DNA from: Marinobacterium aestuarii
Lineage (GTDB): Bacteria > Pseudomonadota > Gammaproteobacteria > Pseudomonadales > Balneatricaceae
Assembly: GCF_001651805.1 (NCBI RefSeq)
Contig: NZ_CP015839.1
Coordinates: forward strand, 2,418,001-2,482,000
DNA length: 64,000 bases
Reading direction: 5' to 3'
Shown here: piece after piece, positions 44,885 through 53,071 of the stretch
Layout: every line of letters starts with the position of its first letter
Numbering within the stretch: position 1 is the first letter of the stretch
The notes under the pieces: generated by a model
What the model saw: the letters and a program-made list of their open reading frames with translations, nothing else
Databases searched by the model: none
Told to the model about the DNA's origin: nothing
Program-made: the position numbers and the translations under genes

Positions 44885-46273
44885 TTAATGGGCACTGTCG
44901 GCCAGCTCGCCCAGGCGCAGTGGCTTGATGGGCGAGCGGATCTGGTAATAGCCTATCTCGCTGTTGGGCACCTGGCGTTCATCGGCCATAAGCTGCGACA
45001 CCGTCAGCCCGCACATGCGTCCCTGGCAGGGGCCCATGCCGGCGCGGCAGAAGGCCTTGGCCTGGTTGGGGCCGGGGCAGCCGTCCCGGGCGAGACGGCG
45101 CAGTTCCCCTGCAGTCACTTCCTCGCAGCGACACACCAGGGTCTCATCTGCGGGCAGCAGGAACTCCCTGGCCGGGCTATAGAGCGCGTCCAGGAATGGT
45201 CGAATGGCCCGTTGCTGGTTGAGTGTGCGGCGTGCACGCTGTGATTGTTGGTCACGCTGCTGTGCGCTGATCACATTGAGTTGCCGGGCGATCTGCAGAG
45301 CCGCCAGTTTGCCGAAGGCCTCGGCGGCCAGGGCGCCCGCGATACCGGCGCCATCGCCTGCGACAAAGAGGCCGGGCAGACTGGATTCTCCCCATGAATC
45401 GGTATGGGGGCGCCAGCACTGCTGCAGCTGGTCCCAATCATGGGACAGGTTGAGTGACCGGCTCAGCTGTACATTGGGCACAACACCCTGGTGTACCAGC
45501 AAGGTGGTGGCGCTGAGAGTCTGTGCCTTTTTACCCTGGCGAAAGCGCACTTGGCCCAGTGTCCCGTCGGGGCCGGCCAGTGCCCGGAGTTCACTGACGC
45601 CGGTAATACGGCGAATGCCGGCACGGCGCAATTCAGCCAGCAGACCTGCACCCTTGGCGAGCAGCGGCAGATTACGCAGGGCCCCGGGCAGGTATTTGAG
45701 CGCCGCAAGGTAGTGCCTGGGCGGAGTCGTATCCAGAATGGCCTCGATGGCCACACCGGCGCGGTGTAGCTGGGCGGCGATCAGCAGCAGCAGCGGACCG
45801 CTGCCGGCCAGTATCAGCGGCTGGGTTGGTACCAGAGCGCTGCTTTTGAGCAGAATCTGGGCGGCACCGCAGGTCATGACGCCGGGCAGCGTCCAGCCGG
45901 GAAAGGGCACCGGTCTTTCCTGGGCACCGGTGGCTATCAGCAAACGGCGCGGACGAATCCGCTGGCTTTGGCCGTTGCCGGACAGGCTGAGGGTCAGGTC
46001 TTGATCCAGGGCCCAGACGCTGGTGCCTGGGCGGTAATCCAGCGATGTATTTTTAAGTGCCAGGGCCAGGCTGCGGCCATGGTAGTAATCCTTGCCGAGG
46101 ATGTTTTCATCGGCGGGTGCCGGCTGGGTGATGGAGCGGTAAATCTGCCCGCCAGGACCCTTTTGCTCATCCAGAAGAACGGTTTTCAGTCCCAGTTGTG
46201 CGGCGGTGGCGGCCGCCGCCATGCCGGCGGGGCCGGCGCCTATTATTGCCAGATCAACATCATGGGCGCTCAT
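44885..46273 (-). CDS. Opine/hydroxyproline dehydrogenase-type NAD(P)/FAD subunit
   Basis: 462 residues. The Rossmann FAD site is VDLAIIGAGPAGMAAAATAAQLGL and a second dinucleotide site is LILAGSGPLLLLIAAQLHRAG. The C-terminus carries four cysteines in LVCRCEEVTAGEL and FCRAGMGPCQGRMC, an iron-sulfur-binding BFD-like domain as in HcnB and OoxA/NoxA. Its start overlaps the next gene's stop (ATGA). With the 2Fe-2S protein at 46270 and the FAD oxidase at 46583 it makes a three-subunit dehydrogenase for an amino acid or opine; D-hydroxyproline or octopine are known substrates of relatives, and the substrate here is not known. Confidence 0.87.
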   Translation of the reverse strand: MSAHDVDLAIIGAGPAGMAAAATAAQLGLKTVLLDEQKGPGGQIYRSITQPAPADENILGKDYYHGRSLALALKNTSLDYRPGTSVWALDQDLTLSLSGNGQSQRIRPRRLLIATGAQERPVPFPGWTLPGVMTCGAAQILLKSSALVPTQPLILAGSGPLLLLIAAQLHRAGVAIEAILDTTPPRHYLAALKYLPGALRNLPLLAKGAGLLAELRRAGIRRITGVSELRALAGPDGTLGQVRFRQGKKAQTLSATTLLVHQGVVPNVQLSRSLNLSHDWDQLQQCWRPHTDSWGESSLPGLFVAGDGAGIAGALAAEAFGKLAALQIARQLNVISAQQRDQQSQRARRTLNQQRAIRPFLDALYSPAREFLLPADETLVCRCEEVTAGELRRLARDGCPGPNQAKAFCRAGMGPCQGRMCGLTVSQLMADERQVPNSEIGYYQIRSPIKPLRLGELADSAH

Positions 46274-46605
46274 GCCGGAACTCCTGCTGCGAGGCTGTCA
46301 TTCAGCACAGGTGCACCCTGCTGGCGGCGGATGTTCATGCCGTCTGCCACTTGCACCATGCAGCCCTGTACATTAGGCACGCCATCAATCTCCAGCAGGC
46401 ATTCGAAACAGATGCCCATCAGGCAGTAGGGTGCGCGCGGGTCGCCGCTGACCGCACTGGTGCGTGCCGCTGACTGACCGGCGGCGAGTAGTGCAGCGGC
46501 GGCGCTGTCACCGGGACGAACTTTTACAGGCTGGCCTTCGACCATCACCTGTATCCAGTCGTTGCTGGCGCAGGCCAGCCGTTCAAATTTCGAAGCGCCG
46601 GGCAT
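46270..46605 (-). CDS. 2Fe-2S subunit of the opine/hydroxyproline-type dehydrogenase
   Basis: 111 residues from ATG 46605 with GGAGG seven bases upstream (the frame runs on to 46683 but that part is antisense repeat). It begins around FERLACASNDWIQVMVEGQPVKVRPGDSAAAALLAAG, with APYCLMGICFECLLEIDGVPNVQGCMVQV carrying four cysteines of a plant-type ferredoxin/HcnA-like cluster. It overlaps the FAD oxidase gene by 23 bases upstream and the NAD(P)/FAD subunit by four bases downstream, so the three subunits are made together. Function is electron transfer between the flavins. Confidence 0.87.
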   Translation of the reverse strand: MPGASKFERLACASNDWIQVMVEGQPVKVRPGDSAAAALLAAGQSAARTSAVSGDPRAPYCLMGICFECLLEIDGVPNVQGCMVQVADGMNIRRQQGAPVLNDSLAAGVPA

Positions 46606-47743
46606 GGAAGGCCTCCAGTGGGAATCTATAACTGTTGGTGTTGGTGTTGGTGTTGGTGTTGGTGTTGAGATCGCCTGTCGCAATCCAGTCAGCCACGGGG
46701 CCTTCGTGCAAAGCTCCGAGGGTCACGCCGCTGTGGCAGGTCACCAGATAGGCGCCAGGGTGTTGTGTGGACGCCTGGTAAATGGGGTAGCCATCGGCGG
46801 TCATGATGCGCAGTGCGCCCCAGGCGCGCACCATGCGCAGATCCCGCAGCAGCGGGAACATGCGGGTGGCACGGGCGGCGATCTGGGCCATTACCTCGGT
46901 GGTGGTGCCGCTGTCAAAGCCCACATCTTCCTTGGAATCGCCGATCTGCACCGTGCCTTCACCCGTCTGGCGAACATGACCGGTGGGGTAGTGCAGGAAG
47001 GGCTGCACGCGCTCGGTGATCAGCACCTGACCGCGGTTGGGGATCAGCGGGGCGGACAGGCCCACCTGGGGCGCAAGCTCTCGATTGCCAAGGCCGGCGC
47101 TGAGCACCACCTTGTCGCAGTGCCAATCGCCCTGGGGGGTGGCCAGGCGAAAGCCGCGGGTCAGTGGCGTAATCCGGCTCACCCGGCCGCTGTTTTGGAT
47201 CTGCCCGCCCTGGCGTACAAAGAGTTCGGTCAGGGCTCGCAGCAGCCGCAGCGGGTTTAAATGGCCGTCTTCGGGGCACCAGGTGGCACCAGCGACCTCG
47301 GGTCCGGCTTGGGGAATAAATTCGCGAACCTGTTTAAGGTCCAGACGCTGAAACGGATAGTCGTCGCCGACCTGTTGCTGCATCTGCAAGAGCAGGGTTT
47401 CGCGGGCGCTGAGTTCCTGTTCGCTTAAACACAGGTAAAGCCCACCGCGTTGCTGCAGTTCTATATCAATGCCGGTGCCTTCTTGCAGGCGCTGGGCCAG
47501 TTGAGGCCACAGGCGGGCCGAGTGTCGGGTAATGCTGGCATAGTCGGGCAGAGTGTCACCCTTGCCCTGAACCCAGACGAGGCCGAAGTTGCCGCGCGAT
47601 GCACGCAGTGCAATATCGCCTTCATCCAGAATGGTGACTTTGAGTCCGTTGCGCTGCAGGCCCAGGCCAACGGCGAGGCCAACGAGGCCGCCGCCGACAA
47701 GGCACAGGTCCGCCGTACGGGCCGCGTGTGAGGTTGCCTGCAT
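46583..47743 (-). CDS. FAD-dependent oxidoreductase subunit (DAO family)
   Basis: 386 residues from ATG 47743 (AAAAAGG upstream; frame open to 47803). FAD motif: ADLCLVGGGLVGLAVGLGLQRNGLKVTILDE; conserved RASRGNFGLVWVQGKG and late HSGVTLGALHEGP. It is the catalytic subunit of the three-component amino-acid/opine-type dehydrogenase. The C-terminal tail encodes alternating N-T residues (LNTNTNTNTNTNS), from five AACACC hexamers at 46633-46662, and then SYRFPLEAFHARRFEI. The hexamer could vary in copy number without frameshift. It is the first dehydrogenase gene after the TRAP operon, suggesting the imported solute is its substrate. Confidence 0.86.
   Translation of the reverse strand: MQATSHAARTADLCLVGGGLVGLAVGLGLQRNGLKVTILDEGDIALRASRGNFGLVWVQGKGDTLPDYASITRHSARLWPQLAQRLQEGTGIDIELQQRGGLYLCLSEQELSARETLLLQMQQQVGDDYPFQRLDLKQVREFIPQAGPEVAGATWCPEDGHLNPLRLLRALTELFVRQGGQIQNSGRVSRITPLTRGFRLATPQGDWHCDKVVLSAGLGNRELAPQVGLSAPLIPNRGQVLITERVQPFLHYPTGHVRQTGEGTVQIGDSKEDVGFDSGTTTEVMAQIAARATRMFPLLRDLRMVRAWGALRIMTADGYPIYQASTQHPGAYLVTCHSGVTLGALHEGPVADWIATGDLNTNTNTNTNTNSYRFPLEAFHARRFEI
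46633..46662. repeat. Hexanucleotide repeat inside the FAD oxidoreductase gene
   Basis: Five perfect GTTGGT units (plus a partial GTTGAG at the end) on the + strand, coding Asn-Thr repeats on the minus strand. Unit number changes by 6 keep the frame, so a variable-length linker is possible. Confidence 0.85.
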
Positions 47744-47832
47744 AGGGGTTACCTTTTTGCAAAGTGTGGATACTGTGGACAGGGCCCGGCGTCGCCAGGA
47801 CACCGGGCTTGCGTGCTTCTGGCGTTACAGGG

Positions 47833-48831
47833 CTACTGCAGTGCTTTGGTCAGCACGTCGTTCGCCCAGTCGGCACCGATATCGTCGAGGATTTCCGGCC
47901 AGACTGTGGCGCGGATAATGGCGGCGGTGGCGTCTAGCTGAGCATCGCTTACCGGCACCAGGGTCGCGCCGGCTTCAGCCAGCAGGTTCTCGTTGCGGGC
48001 CTGATCCTTGCGGGCCGTTTTCCAGCGTGCGGCTTCAAAGCGATCAGCGGCGGCATTCAGCGCATCTTGCTCTGTGTCTTCGAGCTCGCCGTAGATGTCG
48101 TCATTGATCAGCAAATACCACATTTCGAAATGGGTATTGATGGGCAGATAGAACTTGGTGACATCGCGAAACGAGGCGTAGTAACCCTCGGCGCCTGAGC
48201 CCATAACGCCATCCACTACACCGGTCTGAACGGCGGTGAAGGCTTCGGAGAAGGGCAGCGGCGAGCCAATAAAGCCGATGTTGTCAGCCGTCATCTGAAA
48301 GCTCTTGATGGGCGGCACACGCAGCTTGGCGCCCTTGGCAATCTCGGGGTTGGCCACATCGGGGATGTCCCGGTTCAGGGCCACACCACCAAAGTACACC
48401 GGCCAGGCACCCAGTACGCGGATGCCCTGCGCGGCGTAGAGCTCGGCTGCGGTCTGGCGGATGGGCGAGCCCTTGGCGAATACCCGTTCAGCGTCGTCCC
48501 AGTTCTTCACCATATAGGGCATGTAGATCACCTGAAAGCGCTTGTCGGCGCTGGAGGCCGGCGGCTGTACCGCCATATCGATGGCGCCCAGACCCACGCG
48601 CTCCTGTACCAGGGTGTAGTCGCCCAGTGCACTGGACGGATAGATGCGCACTTTCAGGGCACCCTCGGTGGCCTTCTGGACATCGGCGGCGAAGGCGTTG
48701 GCGTCCACATCGATCGCCGTGTCCTGCGGGCGTACATGGGACAGTTTCAGCGTGGCCGCTTCAAGGCTGGCGCCGAGGGAGGCCGTGAGTGCGATGGCGA
48801 GTGCCAGCGGCTTGAGCAGGGATGTTTTCAT
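47833..48831 (-). CDS. TRAP transporter substrate-binding protein (DctP type)
   Basis: 332 residues from ATG 48831, with CAGGAGAG upstream. Signal peptide 1-25 (KPLALAIALTASLGASLEA). Typical DctP pattern: LKLSHVRPQDTAIDVDANAFAADVQKAT, AKLRVPPIKSFQMTADNIGFIGSPLPFSEAFTAVQTGVVDGVMGSG. The last block, with the conserved arginine at LRVP, binds the carboxylate. It is the third gene of the set after DctM and DctQ. The imported compound, probably an amino acid or opine-like acid, would feed the dehydrogenase at 44885-47743 (inference). Confidence 0.9.
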   Translation of the reverse strand: MKTSLLKPLALAIALTASLGASLEAATLKLSHVRPQDTAIDVDANAFAADVQKATEGALKVRIYPSSALGDYTLVQERVGLGAIDMAVQPPASSADKRFQVIYMPYMVKNWDDAERVFAKGSPIRQTAAELYAAQGIRVLGAWPVYFGGVALNRDIPDVANPEIAKGAKLRVPPIKSFQMTADNIGFIGSPLPFSEAFTAVQTGVVDGVMGSGAEGYYASFRDVTKFYLPINTHFEMWYLLINDDIYGELEDTEQDALNAAADRFEAARWKTARKDQARNENLLAEAGATLVPVSDAQLDATAAIIRATVWPEILDDIGADWANDVLTKALQ

Positions 48832-48874
48832 TTTTCTCTCCTGGTTTTGTGGGTCTTGCTGCAAAGGGTTTGCT

Positions 48875-50173
48875 TTAGTAACCGAACAGTCGCGGCAGGT
48901 ATTCCGACAGGTCGGGCCAGACGGACACGAGGATAACCACCGGGATATAGCCGAACAGAATCAGCATCATGGCGGGCTTCACCACCTCGGTGAATTTGAC
49001 GTTGCCAATACGCGCCCCCAGATACAGGATGCTGGCGTAGGGGGGCGTCACGCCGCCCATGGCGGTATTCACGCCCATGATGGCGGCGAACTGTATCGGG
49101 GTGACGCCCAGTGCCGTCATCAGGGGCAGCAGTAGCGGGGCGGTCAGAATGATGGCGGTAATGTCGTTCACCACCATGCCGATACAGAACAGGAACAGGT
49201 TGACCAGGATCAGCAGCAGGATCTTGTTGTCGGTGATCTGGAAAATGGCATCGACCAGGGACTGGGGAATATTTTCCATCACGTAGAGCTGGCTCAGCAT
49301 CAGGCTGAACAGGATCATGATGAGGATGGCGCCCACCGCCGTGGCAGACTCCTTGCCGGATTCCAGCAGCGTCTTGAAGGTCAGGCCGCGGTAGATCATA
49401 AAGCCCACGGGCAGGGCATAGATGACAGAGACGGCCGCCGCTTCCGTGGGCGTCATGATGCCGCCGTAGATTCCGCCGAGGATAATCACCGGCATCAGCA
49501 GCGCCGGGATGGCGTTAACGGTCTTCTTGCCGGCTTCGCGTATCATCCGGTCGATCGGCAGGGGCTCATCCAGTATCAGCGGGAACTTGCGTGATACCAC
49601 CATGTTGACCGCTGAAAAGTTGAACATGATGAGCAGGCCGGGGCCCAGTGTCGCCAGAAAGCAGGCGAGGATAGACGTCTCGGTAACCCAGCCATAGACA
49701 ATCATGGTCACGCTGGGCGGAATCAGCAGCCCAAGAATGGACGAGTTGGCGATCAGGGCGGTGGCATAGGCGCGGGGGTATCCCTTGCGCTCCATTTCCG
49801 GGATCAGCAGCGGGCCTATGGCGGCAATGCCGGTCAGGCCGCTGCCTGATATAGCACCGATAATGGCGCAGCTGACAGCGGCGACAACACCCAGACCGCC
49901 GCGAACCCGGCCGATAAAGACGTTGACGAACTGCAACAGACTGGCGGCGATGCCGCTCACGCTCATGATGGTGCCGGCGAATACAAACAGCGGAATGGCC
50001 AGCAGAATCGGGTTGGTCAGCTGGCTGAAGCCCCACAGCATCATGCCGCGCATGGTGGCTTCACCAACCAGCGTCATGACCATCAGGCCGGCACCGAAGC
50101 AATAAGGGAGTGGCACACCGATGGTCAGCAGAATGACCAGCACGGCGAAGGCCAGCAGGGCTATTTCAACCAT
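48875..50173 (-). CDS. TRAP transporter large permease (DctM type)
   Basis: 432 residues from ATG 50173 (AAAGGAC upstream); the frame beyond is antisense or non-coding. Twelve or more helices, starting MVEIALLAFAVLVILLTIGVPLPYCFGAG, with VAAVSCAIIGAISGSGLTGIAAIGPLLIPEMERKGY in the middle and GGVTPPYASILYLGA near the end, all family landmarks. Start overlaps the stop of the dctQ gene by 8 bases. Forms the membrane core with DctQ. Confidence 0.92.
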   Translation of the reverse strand: MVEIALLAFAVLVILLTIGVPLPYCFGAGLMVMTLVGEATMRGMMLWGFSQLTNPILLAIPLFVFAGTIMSVSGIAASLLQFVNVFIGRVRGGLGVVAAVSCAIIGAISGSGLTGIAAIGPLLIPEMERKGYPRAYATALIANSSILGLLIPPSVTMIVYGWVTETSILACFLATLGPGLLIMFNFSAVNMVVSRKFPLILDEPLPIDRMIREAGKKTVNAIPALLMPVIILGGIYGGIMTPTEAAAVSVIYALPVGFMIYRGLTFKTLLESGKESATAVGAILIMILFSLMLSQLYVMENIPQSLVDAIFQITDNKILLLILVNLFLFCIGMVVNDITAIILTAPLLLPLMTALGVTPIQFAAIMGVNTAMGGVTPPYASILYLGARIGNVKFTEVVKPAMMLILFGYIPVVILVSVWPDLSEYLPRLFGY

Positions 50174-50729
50174 TGTTATTGTCCTTTCTGATGTCGGTAA
50201 GAACGTCGAATTCACGCACTTCATCGGTCTGCGGGAAGTCTGGATCCAGGCTGTGATCCGGCGTTGCACGCAGGCCCAGCAGGTAACGGATGTTGCGCAG
50301 CAGGTGCCAGCTGGTGAACAGCGTCATCATCACCAGGCCAAGAAAGAGCGCCGATTCATAGATAATGGTGGGGATATACAGGGTCGGGGACTCCTTCAGT
50401 ACGCGCAGCGCATAGCTGAAGTATTTCCAGGCCCACCAGGTCATCCAGAGCGAAATCACGATACTGATCAGGTCGGAAAAGGCTTGCAGCAGCGCCCGGC
50501 TGCGATCCGTTTTCAGAAATATTTCCAGTACGTTGGCGCGAATCTGGGTGTCTTCCCTGGACGCGTTAACGCTGCCCAGGATGTACAGCCAGATGGTGGG
50601 GATCAGTGCTATTTCCTCCAGCCCCATAAGCGGCATTTCGAAGACATAGCGGGTGATGACCTGTACAAACTGAAACAGCGCGACCAGGCCGATCAGTGCT
50701 GTCAGTGTGTAGCGGAAGAAGCGTTCCAT
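50166..50729 (-). CDS. TRAP transporter small permease (DctQ type)
   Basis: 187 residues with four membrane segments: LTALIGLVALFQFVQVITRYVF, ALIPTIWLYILGSVNASREDT, LLQAFSDLISIVISLWMTWWAWK, and the last near FLGLVMMTLFTSWHLL. It is the first gene of the operon. The promoter and LysR-like sites lie in the 130-base gap to the divergent LysR gene at 50860. Length is typical for DctQ (about 160-190). Confidence 0.9.
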   Translation of the reverse strand: MERFFRYTLTALIGLVALFQFVQVITRYVFEMPLMGLEEIALIPTIWLYILGSVNASREDTQIRANVLEIFLKTDRSRALLQAFSDLISIVISLWMTWWAWKYFSYALRVLKESPTLYIPTIIYESALFLGLVMMTLFTSWHLLRNIRYLLGLRATPDHSLDPDFPQTDEVREFDVLTDIRKDNNNG

Positions 50730-50786
50730 AGGCGGTCTCTAGTTGTGATTGTGGCCAAGGTTCGGGTGAATATTGGGGATTGGAGT

Positions 50787-50835
50787 AAATAACATCAAAT
50801 CGTTTGTTTATATGATTTAATAACATCATGTTATT
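50787..50835. promoter_or_regulatory. LysR-type operator cluster between dctQ and its regulator
   Basis: AATAACATCA occurs twice (50788-50797 and 50819-50828), 31 bases apart, about three helical turns. The second copy is part of AATAACAT-C-ATGTTATT (50819-50835), a palindrome. CAAATCGTTTGT (50796-50807) is shared with the OPA permease promoter at 44037. Confidence 0.6.
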
Positions 50836-50859
50836 TGCTCCTGCAGAGGGACTTCGCCT

Positions 50860-51789
50860 GTGGCACGTTTAACCTACCGTCAGATCGAGGCCTTCCGGGC
50901 CGTGATGATCAGTGGCACCACCAGTGGCGCGGCCAATATCCTGTGTGTTTCCCAGCCCGCGGTGAGCCGCCTTTTGAGTGATTTCGAAGCCACAGTGGGC
51001 GTCGAGATGTTCGAGCGTCACAAGAAGCGGCTGATCGCCACGCCCGAGGCGAAATTCTTCTATGCCGAAGTGGAACGGGCTTTTGTTTCCCTTGAACATC
51101 TCTCCCGTGCCGCCGAGGAACTGCGCGGCTTTAGCATGGGCTCGCTGCGGGTCGCCTCAATGCCGGCCATGTCGGTGGAGTTCCTGCCGACCCTGCTGCG
51201 GCGCTTCAATGATGTGCATCCGGGGGTATCGCTGTCGCTGCAGGTGCGCAGCACCCAGCAGGTGGCGGACCTTGTGGCCAGCCAGCAGTTTGATGTCGGG
51301 GTTATTTCGGGTATTCAGCTGAGCGATCCGGGTATTGACATGACAACCCTGGCCGATAGCCGCCTGGTGTGCGTGCTGCCGCCGGGACATCGGCTGGCAC
51401 AGCACGCGCTGATTCGACCGGAGGATCTGGAGGGGGAGGTCTTTGTGTCCCTGGGGACCGAGCAGGATTTGCGTTACAAGATCGATAACGTCTTTGAACA
51501 GGCGGGCGTGAGTCGTCAGCTACTGATCGACACCCAGCTGCATTACGCGGCCTGCGGCTTTGTGCTGGCGGGCAATGGTGTCTCCGTTGTTGACCCCGTC
51601 ACGGCGCAGCACTATGCCAAGCTTGGGTTGGTGGTGAAGCGCTTTGAGCCCCGCATCGGCTACCGCTATTCGCTGATTTTCCCCCGTAATCGAGCGCAGT
51701 CGGTCCTGACCCGCGGCTTTGTCAGTCTGCTGCAGGATGAATTGAACGCTCTGCAGCACAGCTCAAACGGTCTGTTCGACATGCTCTGA
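50860..51789 (+). CDS. LysR-family regulator of the TRAP/dehydrogenase set (OccR-like)
   Basis: 309 residues from GTG 50860 (GAGGGAC upstream). Helix-turn-helix: YRQIEAFRAVMISGTTSGAANILCVSQPAVSRLLSDFEATVG, very like OccR/NocR octopine and nopaline regulators and LysR-type regulators of amino-acid catabolism. Effector domain from about 90. It is divergent from the TRAP operon, whose promoter carries symmetric sites, and probably responds to the imported compound. Converges with the next TRAP gene, with a terminator hairpin between. Confidence 0.88.
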   Translation: MARLTYRQIEAFRAVMISGTTSGAANILCVSQPAVSRLLSDFEATVGVEMFERHKKRLIATPEAKFFYAEVERAFVSLEHLSRAAEELRGFSMGSLRVASMPAMSVEFLPTLLRRFNDVHPGVSLSLQVRSTQQVADLVASQQFDVGVISGIQLSDPGIDMTTLADSRLVCVLPPGHRLAQHALIRPEDLEGEVFVSLGTEQDLRYKIDNVFEQAGVSRQLLIDTQLHYAACGFVLAGNGVSVVDPVTAQHYAKLGLVVKRFEPRIGYRYSLIFPRNRAQSVLTRGFVSLLQDELNALQHSSNGLFDML

Positions 51790-51833
51790 AGGCGGGTATT
51801 GCTCTCGCGAGCGGCCAGAACCTGCTAAACGCA

Positions 51834-51859
51834 AAAAGCCACGCGAATGCGTGGCTTTT
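51834..51859. terminator. Bidirectional terminator
   Basis: 11-bp perfect stem AAAAGCCACGC / GCGTGGCTTTT (51834-51844, 51849-51859) with GAAT loop, giving U runs on both strands. It lies between convergent LysR and TRAP genes. Confidence 0.85.
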
Positions 51860-51916
51860 GTGTTCGAGCCGCCTGGTCTTTAGCGGCGGCCGTTTTTGCT
51901 GGCCGCAAGAGACGCC

Positions 51917-52987
51917 TTAGTTCAGATCGCTGGTGTAGCTGGTCTCAATGGCCTGTTCCGCTTTGGTGGCTTCCTGGGCCAGCAGGTTAAACCATTTTTC
52001 ACCATCCTTGACGTTGCCCTTGAACCAGCTGTAAACGGGTTCTGCGGCTTTCTTGAAGGCATCTTTCTGTTCGGGAGTCGGTACATAGACTTCGCCACCG
52101 GCGGCGCTGAAGTCCTGGTAGGCCTTGATGGACTTGCGCTTGGGTGAGGCGAAGGTGGCCTGCTGTAGCGCCGAGAAACCGTCCACGATGACGCGGCGCA
52201 TGTCCTCAGGCATGGCCAGGAAGTTCTCGTTGTTCATGAACCAGTAGGCGGACATGTAGGCATGACCATCCAGGGTGATGTACTTGAGGCCGGCTTCGGG
52301 GAATTTCATGCTCATGATATCGGTGATGCCGTTTTTGGAGCCTTCAACCACGCCGGTCTGGAAGGAGGTGAAGAGTTCCGGCCAGGGAATCGGCGTCGGG
52401 CTGGCGCCCAGGGACTTGACCAGCTCCTGGGGCAGGTCCGATACCACGGTGCGAATCTTCAGGCCTTCGATATCCTTGGGGGTCTGGACAGTGCGCTTGG
52501 TATTGGCAAAGTTGCGCCAGCCGCCGGTGTTGCCGATGGTCATCAGACGCACGCGGTTGTCGGAGTCGTCCAGGATGGACTTGCGCAGTTCGCGGGTGAA
52601 GTCGCCGGCCAGCACGGTTTCGGCGACACGGTCATCGCGCAGCAGGTAGGGCAGATCCAGTACCTGGACATAGGGGAACATGTTGCCCACACCGCTGGCG
52701 GTGGAGATGAAGACGTCGACGGAACCGTCTTCCAGGGCCTGCATGCACTCAGTGCCGTTGGCGCACAGTTGGGTGCCGATAAACAGCTCCACGGCGATCT
52801 TGCCGTTGGAGTGGGCTTCAACGAAGTCCTTGAACACCACGAGACCATCGTAGTCCTCGTCGTTTTCGTTGGAGTTGGCCACGGCCCGCAGGTTGAATTC
52901 GGCGGCGGAGCTCAGGGCGCCGAACAGCAGGGTGGCGCCCGCCAAAGTGCCCACCAGGGCAGATTTGAGTTTTTTGTTAATCACCAT
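51917..52987 (-). CDS. TRAP transporter substrate-binding protein (DctP type), second system
   Basis: 356 residues, start ATG 52987 with AGAGGA upstream. Signal peptide 1-29 (ALVGTLAGATLLFGALSSAAE). DctP features: FNLRAVANSNENDEDYDGLVVFKDFVEAHSNGKIAVELFIG and IEGLKIRTVVSDLPQELVKSLGASPTPIPWPELFTSFQTGVVEGSKNG. It is separated from dctM by 84 bases. The substrate is unknown. The other genes of this block (aldo/keto reductase, Gfo/Idh/MocA dehydrogenase, TauD dioxygenase) suggest a sugar- or polyol-like or oxidisable acid. Confidence 0.9.
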   Translation of the reverse strand: MVINKKLKSALVGTLAGATLLFGALSSAAEFNLRAVANSNENDEDYDGLVVFKDFVEAHSNGKIAVELFIGTQLCANGTECMQALEDGSVDVFISTASGVGNMFPYVQVLDLPYLLRDDRVAETVLAGDFTRELRKSILDDSDNRVRLMTIGNTGGWRNFANTKRTVQTPKDIEGLKIRTVVSDLPQELVKSLGASPTPIPWPELFTSFQTGVVEGSKNGITDIMSMKFPEAGLKYITLDGHAYMSAYWFMNNENFLAMPEDMRRVIVDGFSALQQATFASPKRKSIKAYQDFSAAGGEVYVPTPEQKDAFKKAAEPVYSWFKGNVKDGEKWFNLLAQEATKAEQAIETSYTSDLN

Positions 52988-53071
52988 GGGTAGATCCTCT
53001 TTGATTCTTGTTGTGGCTACGGTTGGTCTTGATGGTGTGGCGGGCTCGTGTGCCCGCCGGCATTAAGTGCG

